Positions 55,023 to 64,000 of a stretch of DNA of 64,000 bases are shown here, in pieces. Under the pieces are notes generated by a model. That model did not search any database. It saw only the letters and a program-made list of their open reading frames with translations, and had not been told where the DNA came from. The stretch covers positions 242,474,584 to 242,538,583 of the forward strand of contig NC_134570.1 in NCBI RefSeq assembly GCF_050947875.1. Reading direction: 5' to 3'. Source of the DNA: Dermacentor variabilis. Lineage: Eukaryota > Arthropoda > Arachnida > Ixodida > Ixodidae. The stretch's first letter is position 1. Each line of letters begins with the position of its first letter. The position numbers and the translations under genes are program-made.

Positions 55023-55416
55023 ACGTTTAAGAACACAGTAGCAGTACTGTGAAAGACAAAACTAACTCTTATTGGGCAAACCTGTGCCCACAAAAACAGG
55101 CTACACTTATAGCATAACGATAGTAGCGCACACGGTCAGTGATCGTCGAAAATCTGATGAGCGCGTCAAGTGCGTCGGCTTTTATACATCAGTCGTCGAA
55201 TGTTCCAGAGTAATCACTGGGACCCGCGTGCCTTCCACAAAGTTCTACATTATTCGCGTCGCGCACACATGCAATCAGATTACACAAGGTTCGGTCACAG
55301 ACAGTGGATGGAACCATCGATAACATTCCAGAAACTTCTGCGCTGTGCCTGCGCTGTGTGATAACATTTGTTAGGCAGGGAAACGTGTCGCCCGATAAAG
55401 ACAAGTACACGTGTCA
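55023..55416 (-). repeat. 5' LTR of gypsy copy 2
   Basis: Aligns to 47927-48346 but lacks about 20 bases at its inner end (starts AGACGTTTAAGAACACAG) and has small gaps. TATAAAA at 55180-55186. It ends GTACACGTGTCA. Confidence 0.88.
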
Positions 55417-56440
55417 GTATGATGAACTCTCTGCTGTGGGGTATAAGTGAGCCATCTGTCAGTGCTATTTAGACAATGTCATTGTCTACTCACCTATGCT
55501 TGACAGCCACCTCACCCATTTATTGGCCATTCTTGCCATCTTCTGTCGAGCCAATCTTCAGCTGAACTCTGCCAAGTGCCATTTCAGGCGACACCAAATA
55601 ACTATGCTCGGTCGCCTTGTTAGTGCTGCCAGTGTTCAACCAGACCCCTACAAGGTGCAAGCTGCGCAACAATTTCCCGTGCCATGCTCCAAAGACGTCT
55701 GGAGTTTCGTAGGATTATGTTCCTCCTTTCGTCGGTTTGTCTGGAACTTCGCTGATGTCGCCCGTGCTCTCACTGAAGAAGGAAATTCCTTTTGTGTGGG
55801 GACCCGAGCAACCAGCTTCATTTTCTGCCCTCGTCCATCTACTCAAATGATGTATTTTCAAACTGTATACGCCCACTGAAGTAAGATAGTGTTTTTTTGT
55901 GTATGTGCGAGTATGACAGCATTCCGGATATATGTTATGTTTTGCCTGCTTTATTTATTGGTTCTTTGTTTCCTTTTCCCCCCCGCTGTAATGCCTACGG
56001 GCGCTGTGGGTATTGTGATAAATAAAATAAATAAATAAATAAATAAAATACACCCCCAATACTGGCCCGTTTTGACCCCTCATCACCTACAGAACTTCGC
56101 ACCGATGCCAGTGGTCATGGAATTGGGGCTGTCCTTGGCCAAAAACAGCACGGCAGGGAATGTGTCATCGCCTGCACCAGTTGCTTTCTTTCATCGTCTG
56201 GATGGAACTTTTGCATCACTGAATGCGAGTGCCTGGCTTTTAGTGTGGGCTGTCACCAAATTTAGACCTTTCTTGTTTGGCCAAACGTTTTCTGTGATTA
56301 CGGACCATCATGCCCTCTGCTGGCTCTCATCACTCAAGGATCTGTCTGGATGTCTCGGCTGCTGGGCACTACGGCTCCAAGAATAATCACTTGTTGTGCA
56401 CTACAAATCTGGACGATTGCACAAAAATGTAGATTGCTTG
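55417..56440 (+). pseudogene. Gypsy B RT end and RNase H
   Basis: CYLDNVIVYSP at 55470-55500 is the active box, with LDN where LDD is usual. LNSAKCHFRRHQITMLGRLV, FVGLCSSFRRFVWNFADVAR is the thumb. After the LINE insertion: FDPSSPTELRTDASGHGIGA (Asp), ITECECLAF (Glu; shifted) and VITDHHALCWLSSLKDLSG (Asp-His). Several shifts. Confidence 0.85.
55846..56049 (+). mobile_element. CR1-like LINE tail inserted in gypsy B
   Basis: ATGATGTATTTTCAAACTGT, then CACTGAAGTAAGATAGTG, and GCCTACGGGCGCTGTGGGTA with an (AAAT)n end match the inverse of 37893-38105. About 200 bases of 3' region only. The gypsy RNase H codons go on directly after it. Confidence 0.82.
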
Positions 56441-57780
56441 TCATTGCTGTCTTGTCAATGCTCCCGACCTAAATGACTCCGACTCAGACGCCTGCACACT
56501 GTCCATCCTTCCTTCGGATGATATCCCCATCGAACAGCGACGAGACGTGCCTTTATGACTCATCATTAACCCTCTAACCACTCTATCACCAGACCATTCT
56601 GTTTGCCTGTTTGAGCTATATGACAACATTCTCTATTGTTGTAATCTCAACTCACACGGCCTAGAACTTCTGCTTGTCCTACCTCGCCATCTACGCTCCA
56701 GCTTTCTTCATCAGCTTCACGATGTACCAACTGCGAGTCACCTAGATGTCTCACATACATACGCCCACATCCGGCGTCGGTTTTTCTCGCCTGTCATGTG
56801 CCATTCTGTGTGCCACTACATCACTGCTTGTAAACACTGCCAACACCGCAAGCGTCCTTCAGCATTGCCTGCAGGCCAGATACAACGTATTGATATCCCT
56901 GCAGAGCCATTCTTCTGCATTGACCTTGACCTTCCAGGCCTTTTCCCTATGTCCATCTTGGAGAATAAATGGGTTGCGGTCTCGACATACTATGCCACGC
57001 ACTTCACAATCACCAGGGCATTGCCGACAAGCTGTTCTATAGACATCGCCGACTTTCTCCTCCACAACGTAATTCTACATCATGGCACGCCTCGGCAGGT
57101 CCTCACCTATCTCAGGAGGTACTTCCTCTCATGAGTGGTAGATGACATCCTTCGTGCTTGCTCCACTGAACATAAACTCATCCGCTGATCATCCACAGAC
57201 GAATGGACTGACCGAGCTCCTGAACCGAACGCTGAGATGCTGGCCACCTGATCACCATGACTGGGACAGCATGTTACCATTTGTTACGTTTGCGTCCAAT
57301 TCGTTGCAGCATGACACCGCTGAATATTCACCATTTTATTTACTGTTTGGCTGACATCCTGCATTGCCATTCGAGACTTTCCTTCCATCGGCTCCTCGCT
57401 CGCCTACTGAATACGCCACTGACATTGTTGGTTGGCCCGTGCAGCTCATCAACTTGCCCACAGCCGACTCTGTGCTCCGCCGCAACGCAAGACTCCCAAA
57501 CGTTCCGTTAGAACAGCTGATACAGAAGTCTGCTCTTCATGCCTGGCTCTCTGGTCCTCCTATGGTCGCCATGCCGCTGCGTTGGCCTATCAGAGCAGCT
57601 CCTTCCACATTACACCGAGCCCTACAAGGTGCTGCACCAACTCGGTGACATCAATTACGAGATTACACCCCTGGACACTGCTTCTTCGACTTGCTCACTA
57701 CCAACTGATGATGTTCACATTTCCCAGCTGAAGCCCTATTGCCCTTCTCGCTCCTCACCTTCATAGCAAGCGCGAGGATT
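56441..57780 (+). pseudogene. Gypsy B integrase
   Basis: Zinc region FLHQLHDVPTASHLDVSHTY and CHYITACKHCQHRKRPS; core EPFFCIDLDLPGLFP (Asp), then VILHHGTPRQVLTYLRRYFL, where the family has a T-D-G/R motif and the Asp is changed. SADHPQTNGLTELLNRTL holds the Glu region: TERLN reads TELLN but keeps the Glu. NYEITPLDT and DVHISQLKPY end the pol. Stops and shifts throughout. Confidence 0.82.
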
Positions 57781-57803
57781 GTGATTTTGCCACTGGAGGG
57801 TGA

Positions 57804-57969
57804 TGTTATGGAGCGATCAATACATGGATAAACGCTAGGTTTGGCAGAGTGATGAAGATGACGATGAGGTCGCTTACACGTGGGTCAGATCAGTCATCTT
57901 CCCTTGCCCTAGCTTTCTATGTAAATATTTTGTAAATACATCCTTCGCCTACATCTCGCCTCTGTCACA
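57804..57969 (+). repeat. 3' LTR of gypsy B
   Basis: Starts TGTTATGGAGCG and ends CTCTGTCACA, 166 bases, after a purine-rich GGAGGGTGA. TGTAAATACATCC near the end recalls the element A LTR. No second copy in the window. Confidence 0.7.
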
Positions 57970-59310
57970 ATGGTGACTGACAGCTACGGACATGTTAAGC
58001 AGAAGTTATCAAACAGCATGCATTAATTCGCTCAGGAACTGTTGGGCCTCTGCGCAACATCCGTGACTCGCCAGCAGCAAAATCATTCGGAGCAGTCCTC
58101 ACTTGTATCAGACATGCCCTCAAGAATTCAAAGTGCTGTTATGCATTACATTCTAACAAAAACAACTATTCAATCATATCCACTAAGGAATTCGGGAATC
58201 ACATAAGATCTGAATATAGCAAACAGCATTCGATGAGACTTGTATGTTCCTACTTCATTTCGTCTGCTGGCACATTGAAGAAGATTGCCAGACCGAGCAT
58301 GGAGATTACGTTGGTCTTTACGTCCCAGGCACCCGAATTCAGTCTGAGTATACATAGGTAATATCCATTCTCTAACACGGTTGTTTATATTAGCATCCAA
58401 TCATTGACATGATTCCTTCTCTCAGAAGGCCCATTGGTATACCTGGGGTCAGTTCCATCTAGAATGTACGAGAATTGTACACTCTAGTTCCATCCGTGAC
58501 AAGGCTCCAGCCACAGGCCATTGCTCGAAGCTGCCGTAAGCACTCCTATGAACACAGCACCACCATGAAGAAAGGTATGGTAGTGCCACGTTTGTTACTG
58601 CAAACGCGCTCATTCTGGTCGAGAGTCCTCAATTTTTCATTTAATGCATTTAGAGTATCTGATAATTTTTCTGTTATATATAGATGTCATGAATATGTCG
58701 ATGTACCATATGATTTATCGAGAAGTTTAGTCAACCGCTTCCCTTCTTTGCATCACGCACTTAATAAACTTTGTTTATTTCGCTACGATATTGTTTTCTT
58801 TGATTATTGTCCGTGCTCTTTAATATTCCTCCGACAAGAAACGGGCGTGAAACAGCACAATGAAATTTTTTGAACTAGCTTCCTGTTGCAGATTGGTGGC
58901 TGCTGTGACAAAATTATGTGTTGTTTTTATAAATCTGTGTTGAAGACAGCAGTTCACTGGGCTAAAATTACAATTGGTAACAGCCAACAAGAGCCATGGG
59001 CCCACCAAAGCAAATGAAGACTTTAAAAAAAATGCACTGTCTCTCTATAATGAAAACAGGGTGCAAAGAATGCGTGCTCGCCAGCAGATGACGCACTTCA
59101 TAATGACAGCAAAATTGAAAACATCGAGTTATATAATCCATGACTCATATATATATGTTTGGCAGATTGGTGGAAATATAAATTTGTAGTTGAAATAAAG
59201 CACTATTTTAGGAGCATAAAATGGACAATGCCCGCAGCGAAAGCATGTTGAATATGCTGTGGAGCACGTCTCCACCCCAGTCCAGTTCGCTCGGAGCACC
59301 CTTAAGGCTA
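57970..59310. other. Unassigned
   Basis: About 1.3 kb without a recognised gene or element. The first bases ATGGTGACTGACAG contain a TGG that could be chance. Confidence 0.4.
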
Positions 59311-59505
59311 AACCCCATGAGCGTGATTTTGTGCGCGACAGCGACGAGCGACAGCTTCGAGCGACGGATCGGGCCTTCACGTGAACAGATCGCTCGGTCT
59401 TGTCGTGCGATCGCTCGGTTCTGCAAATCTAGAATTCGTTGCTCGTTGCCCGGAAGTGCTATGAGTGACTAGCCAATAGCGCGAAGCCGGAACTGGATGT
59501 ACATA

Positions 59506-61236
59506 CCGTATTTATTCGCGTATAACCCGCACCAAAATGTGAAAAAACGCGTTTAAAAAGTGGGGGTGCGGGTTATCTGCGAATTTTTTCCTTGGGAGGG
59601 GGGGGGGGGGGTCGGCTTCACCGCAATGTGCGGCGGCCTCCCCGTGTAGTCCGCCATCCCCATCGTCATCGACGCTTGTCAAGCCGATGAAGGGCCAACG
59701 AAAGGCCAGCATTGTTGAGCCTCGCGTTAGGCGCTGTTTAGTGTACTTACCCCAGTTTGCACTGTTTGCCTGCTTTGTTTTAGCATCATGAGTGCGACTC
59801 GACGGCAGTGTTTCACAGCGAAAGAGAAGCTAAAGATTATAGCCGCTGCCGAAGAAATCGGCAACAGAGCTGCTGCAAGACCGCATGACGTCGACGAGTC
59901 GTGCATTCGCGACTGGAGGAAGAAAAAAAGAGTCTCGAAGCAACGAACCGGAACAGGCGAGCGTTTCGGGGTCCGAAGACTGGCGCGTACCCCCACCTCG
60001 AGACGCAGCTTGCGAAGTTCATTGAGGAGCAGAGAAGTCGTGGCCACGCTGTTTCGACTGAGATGGCGCAAATGGAAGCCCTGAAGTTGGCCCGGGAATT
60101 GAACATTCCACGTGAGTTTCGTGCAAGCCGTGGATGGCTTCAGCGCTTCATGCGAAGACATGGATTTTCTATGCGGCGGCGAACAACCATGTGCCAGCGG
60201 CTTCCTGAAGCCTACGAGGAAAAGTTGTTGAACTTTCAACGATATGTGATCGCACTTCGGAAGGAGCACAGCTATTTGCTGTCTCAGGTGGGAAATGCTG
60301 ATCAAACACCTGTGTACTTTGAGATGCCGATGGACACGACCATGGAAAAAAAGGGCTCCAAATCAGTCAGCGTGCTGACCGGCGGAAATGCCAAGCTGCG
60401 CTGCACAGTCATGCTATGCGCTTTGGCTGACGGCACGAAACTGCGCCCGTATGTGATTTTCAAACGCAAGACGCTACCTAGCATTCCACTGCCCCCAGGA
60501 ATCGTTGTGCGTGCGGAAGAAAATTCGTGGATGAACAGTGGCCTAGTCGGTGACTGGCTTCGAGTAATCTGGGAGCGAAGACCAGGTGCCTTGCTGGCAC
60601 GCCGGTCGATGCTCGTACTAGATTCCTTCAGAGGCCACTGCACTGATGCGGTGAAGGCTCGCCTTGCCGAGACCAGCACCGACCTCGTCATAATACCTGG
60701 CGGCATGACGTCCATGCTACAGCCACTCGACGTGTGCCTGAACAAGCCGTTCAAGGCACACGTGAAGCGGCTGTATGCCCAGTGGATGGCCGACGGCATG
60801 TACGCCCTCACACCGACGGGACGCGTGCGAAGGCCTGATATTCCATTGCTGTGCCAGTGGATCGTGGATGCGTGGAAAGCGATACCGGCCGATTTGGTGC
60901 GCAAAAGCTTTAAAAAATGTGCGATCAGTAATAGTCTGGATGGTTCCGAGGACGACTACGTCTTTGAGAGTGGCGATGAAGCCTCGGATGGCAGTAGTGA
61001 GAGCGGCGTCGATTAAGAATCGGATAACCAGTGACGTGGTGGCGGTCGTTTGAATAAATGTTCTGAAAACGAAATGATCACTGAGTGTGAATTGCATCTT
61101 TCTAGCGCTCATTTTTTTTTTTTTTCAGGTAAACGTGCGGGTTATACGCGAGTTTTTTTTTTTTTTTTTTTCCGCCGAGTTCAAAGTTAGGGGTGCGGGT
61201 TATACGCAGGGGCGGGTTATACGCGGGTAAATACGG
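59506..61236 (+). mobile_element. Autonomous-type pogo/Tigger transposon
   Basis: Ends CCGTATTTATTCGCGTATAA and, inverse, CCGTATTTACCCGCGTATAA, with TA on both sides (59504-59505, 61237-61238). GCGGGTTATACGC-type subterminal repeats occur three times at the right. One transposase gene, broken only by a one-base A-run change. G, T and A runs flank the gene. The least decayed DNA transposon in the window. Confidence 0.92.
59788..61016 (+). pseudogene. pogo/Tigger (CENP-B-like) transposase
   Basis: The start ATG at 59788 opens SATRRQCFTAKEKLKIIAAA, a psq/CENP-B N-terminal helix-turn-helix (about residues 8-50, SCIRDWRKKK). At a run of seven A (59923-59929) the frame moves and the rest reads from 59901's frame to 61016. 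The second DNA-binding domain follows (ETQLAKFIEEQRSRGHAVST, RGWLQRFMRRHGFSMRR), then the DDE core: NADQTPVYF (Asp), LVLDSFRGH (Asp) and MLQPLDVCLNKPFK (Asp), with 35 residues between the last two. An acidic tail ends it (EDDYVFESGDEASDGS). One A more or less in the run decides the frame, so it may be a sequencing error or a recent change. It binds the ends and cuts the element out. Confidence 0.92.
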
Positions 61237-61557
61237 TAACTCAAGTACTTCCGATTGTCGCACGGAACGAGCAAACGATTGAATTTTTAAATGTGCAAGG
61301 ATAAGAACCTACTGCAAGACTTTTAGAAGTATTTTATGCTGCTTTTTACAGTAAAACACATCAACTTAGGTTAATAAAGCACGCGTCACACTAGTTTCAG
61401 CGCCTATATTGCTGCCCTCATACCGTCAACACTGGGGAGACGTCGCTCGAAGTCGTCGCTTGCATGGGGTACGACTTGTAGGCGACGAGCGAATGTGGCA
61501 GTCATCTCCATCGCATCGCTTGTCGCTGTCACGTGCAAGATCGCTTGCATGGGGTTT

Positions 61558-62736
61558 ATACTTTACACAATTTTTCTACACGTGGCTCTTTCCACACATC
61601 ATTGGCCTCTGATTTTTCATTACACCATCACCTCATCAGCACACTGGATTTATGCAACTCTCTCCAACTAGAACTAAGACTTGGGTTCGGTACTGCTAGT
61701 TCGTGTGATTACCACTTGGGCCACCCTTGTGGTAGTACTCTGAAACCAAGTTGGTTGCACTGGCATTGAGACAGTTTGCGCATTTGTTGTCATGTTGCTG
61801 AACACTCTGCATTCATTTCTACCTTGCGAATGTTCCTTTAGGAGGAGTTTGTCTTTCTCCTGGCTGTCCTTTCCTTTGGTCAAGAAAGGAGGGAAATCAC
61901 CATAGGTGGAGATTTGCTACAACTATACACATATTCATTTTCATATGTGGTGAAATTTTTTTTCATGTGTTAAGAACTCAAGGCTAAATTTTTAGCAGCG
62001 TAACTGCATAATATCGAAGCGGGTGTTGCAGGGTTGCATGCATGGCCTGCTACCTAAATGAGCCAGGTCAGTGCACAATTGCACCAGGCGACGTACACAG
62101 GATGCCTGTGGGAACGTGGAGAGGATACTTGTTTCGCGACACCGTGGCGTGCATTTGCACCAGGTTCACGGGAAAGAGGGCAGTCCCCTTGGTGAGGAAG
62201 GTGGGCCTCTTGCTGAATGAAGGATATGAGACTCAAACAGGGATGCACTTCGCTTGCTGTCGGATCCTTCTGATGGATTTCTTGCCCCTGTCCCCGCAAA
62301 TGAGCGCATCTCCCAACCATGCCCGATGAGAGGTGAGCCGACCCCTTCGCTTCCATCATTTATGGAGAGGATGCCCCTCTGCTTAAGGCCGATTCATGTT
62401 GCCAGAACAATAAATATTGTCTCACATGTATGCCATTGGTTTGCTTTGTTCACCCAAATCCACCCTGGTTGTACTTTATTTGCACTGTGGGTTGGGGATG
62501 CCTCACATAATGATTAAGTGTGGCTACAAGCAGTGCCTTGCTTCTACGCTTACTGCACACTGAGTGTACCAGATAAGGTGCACTCCCCTGTGGGAACTCC
62601 TACTGTTCACAGAAAGCATGCACCAACACTGATGCAGCGAACCTGTATTGCACGCATCCTAAAACAGCTTAATGGAAGGAATTTTTAATATGGAAATAAC
62701 AGCTGTTGCAATAGCCATGATTCAACATTCTCAGTA
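61558..62736. other. Unassigned
   Basis: About 1.2 kb. At 62040-62335 both strands hold a frame of about 100 codons (+ MACYLNEPGQCTIAPGDVHR...), followed by GTGAG, which could suggest an exon, but I recognise no family and no acceptor is convincing. Confidence 0.35.
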
Positions 62737-63330
62737 TTACGAGGGTCGTACCAAAATTACTGCAAAAGTTAGCATAACTTTTTCATTACTGACACACATT
62801 GTTCAAATTTTACATACTTGTGGAGCGACTCTTTCTAAATACAATGATACTACATAATGTAGTCTCCGTCACATGAGATGCATTTGTGCCAGTGTTTAAT
62901 CAAGTGCTTGAATGCTCTTTGAAAAAATTCGGGTGTGCACGAATCAGTTCATCCACTCACTGATGATTCATGTCACTGGTCATGGTTGATGGTCTCCCAT
63001 TGTGTGATTTGTCGTTCATGCTCATTTACTTCTTTTTAAACTTTTTTTATCCATCTTTGCACATTACTCTTGTCAATGGTGTCATATCCCTAAACATTCA
63101 GTAGCCTTCTGTGAATGTCAGACAGCCTGCACTCATTCTTGGTCAAAAGCTTAATGACAGCTCTTTGCTTCTGCTTTGAACCCATTAGTTACCTGCAGTA
63201 AAAAAGAAGGGCTATTATGGGATACTATAGAGGCATATTCACTCTACAAACTTGTAGAATACGAAAAATATATGGCAGTAATAAAAAAAAGTTATGCCAA
63301 CCTTTGCATTACTTTTGGTACAATACATAA
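62737..63330 (-). mobile_element. mariner transposon with internal deletion
   Basis: Inverted ends over about 55 bases: GGGTCGTACCAAAATTACTG, then TAGCATAACTTTTTCATTAC, against the inverse of the right end (GTACCAAAAGTAATGC, GGCATAACTTT). GTA precedes the left end; the right flank does not repeat TA clearly. The minus strand has the start and end of a transposase but not the catalytic middle, leaving about 590 bases of an expected 1.3 kb. Confidence 0.83.
62858..63183 (-). pseudogene. mariner transposase, N-terminus joined to C-terminus
   Basis: MGSKQKQRAVIKLLTKNECR and LSDIHRRLLNV-stop-GYDTID, then KSNVQRWIKKV: the helix-turn-helix DNA-binding part. After stops, EFFQRAFKHLIKHWHKCISC and DGDYIM follow, the usual end of mariner transposases ('..L..RW.KCI...G.Y'). 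The DD34D core is missing between them. Internal deletion typical of dead mariner copies. Confidence 0.82.
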
Positions 63331-64000
63331 TGAAGGAAAGGAAGGCTGGGGCCAGCTGCTCATTTTTTTGCTAATGCAAGTAGCAAAATCTGTGCGCTAT
63401 GCAGCAGATGACCATATTTGAAGATGTTTCAGCCATTTGATCAATTGACCCTTGTTGAAAGATCTGTTTCAAATATTGTGGTAGCATCGTCTGCTACATG
63501 GGATGGTGCATGGACGTAAGGGAGAAGAGGTTCTGAGGAGCATGCATACCACACAGAATGCGGTGCATGAGCATGAGAGAGAAAAAAGGAAATTTGAATA
63601 CAAACTTACACATTCGAGCTGAATACGAGCTGACTCTGTCTCAAGGCTTGTCCTTCCCCAATGATGATGCCTGCTCTTTCTCCAAAAAGGCGCTTTTGTT
63701 TTTCCAACCCTTTTGTTATTACTCTACTTCTGTCACTTCTTGCAAGGCCTGTTCATGCCTTCAGAGGCCAGTACTGTACCAGCATTCATCTCTTATGATA
63801 GAGATACTTTCTCTGGTGCCCAGATGTTAGCATTTGCACCTTCATTGAAAGTAACACTGAAGTGGTGATGCAATCAGACCTCAACCGATGTGCACATGGG
63901 TAGGCTGTTCCATAAGCTGATTTGAACTAGCATTTCAAGTTTCGTATAGCAGAGTGACTTGAATCTCCTGGTAAACTCAAGATCATTGCAGGAGGACGCA
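63331..64000. other. Unassigned window end
   Basis: A 90-codon + frame at 63558-63830 (Ser/Cys/Phe-rich) has no recognised domain and is probably not coding. Confidence 0.4.

Larger units (their letters stand above)
47927..55416 (-). mobile_element. Ty3/gypsy retrotransposon copy 2
   Basis: Same family as copy 1: LTRs 47927-48346 and about 55023-55416, the same polypurine tract and primer site, and gag-protease-RT-RNase H-integrase in minus orientation. The pol is split by a THAP-bearing DNA transposon at 49295-50905; without it the element is about 5.9 kb. The outer flanks (TATAT and GTATG) do not match, so no target duplication is left. Its right LTR ends inside RT codons of element B, but the left half of B is not on the other side. 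Confidence 0.93.
55417..57969 (+). mobile_element. Ty3/gypsy element B, 5' truncated
   Basis: The + strand element begins at RT codons (RMMNSLLWGI) directly at the LTR of copy 2, then has thumb, RNase H, integrase and a 3' LTR at 57804-57969. Gag, protease and most of the RT are absent. A LINE tail (55846-56049) interrupts it. Protein blocks resemble element A (HDVP..HL.VS.TY; YEITPLD). Confidence 0.87.
59311..61557. mobile_element. MITE split by a pogo/Tigger transposon
   Basis: AACCCCATGAGCG, then GCGACAGCGACGAGCGA at left, pair with TCGCTTGTCGCTGTCACGTG and CGCTTGCATGGGGTTT at right. The inner 1.7 kb is the transposon at 59506-61236, so the MITE itself is about 515 bases. No coding sequence of its own. 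Confidence 0.7.

Noticed and set aside
57970..57990. TGG directly after the gypsy B LTR as a primer-binding site of a tandem element
   Set aside because: No gag follows and the element runs in the other direction; likely chance.
59221..59472. 83-codon + frame before the pogo element
   Set aside because: Falls across the end of a MITE and has no recognisable domain.

Overview
This is a eukaryotic, repeat-dominated window with the character of a hard tick (Ixodidae) genome. It holds no operons, no open bacterial-type genes and no clustered RNA genes. Its one recognisable SINE (47285-47495) has the body and tail I associate with the tick Ruka-type tRNA SINE. Almost everything else is decayed transposable-element sequence, much of it nested. 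The assignment to ticks is an inference from repeat types and the arthropod-like host gene; I could not run a database comparison.

The only host gene I can support is mitochondrial proline dehydrogenase (PRODH; sluggish-A in flies) on the + strand, seen as two consecutive coding exons at 14033-14097 and 14841-15022 with GT/AG borders and compatible phase. No further PRODH exon was found in the 14 kb before or the 49 kb after, so nearly the whole window is probably intron of that gene.

Layout. 1-3121: + strand RNase H-type LINE. 3125-5260: BEL/Pao pol remnant. 5284-6252: short repeat, then a minus-strand CR1/L2-like LINE piece. 6532-12226: Ty3/gypsy copy 1 (minus). 12539-13643: Tigger-like element. 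14033-15022: PRODH exons around a hairpin retroposon. 17505-18555: minus-strand gag remnant split by a second hairpin. 19441-25468: MITEs and palindromes. 25907-34390: a second gypsy family (element A, +) with 4-bp target duplication, interrupted by two Tigger-like elements (one carrying a third hairpin) and a 614-bp solo LTR. 34962-38260: pieces of three LINEs (RTE-like, a 5'-truncated copy with a 10-bp target duplication, a CR1-like tail). 38398-44719: hAT-type element swallowing a MITE and a near-complete CR1 LINE that encodes a 2A-like peptide. 45548-47100: minus LINE. 47927-55416: gypsy copy 2, split by a THAP-domain DNA transposon. 55417-57969: gypsy element B, split by a LINE tail. 59311-61557: a MITE carrying a pogo/Tigger transposon with an almost open transposase. 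62737-63330: internally deleted mariner.

The strongest 'structure no gene explains' is a set of short insertions with 12-16 bp target duplications, a shared head containing GGGC(T/G)AGTTGGTG, and long inverted arms (60, 78 and 195 bp) around an 18-21 bp loop. The arm sequences differ between copies, which suggests that the inverted structure, not one fixed sequence, is what recurs.
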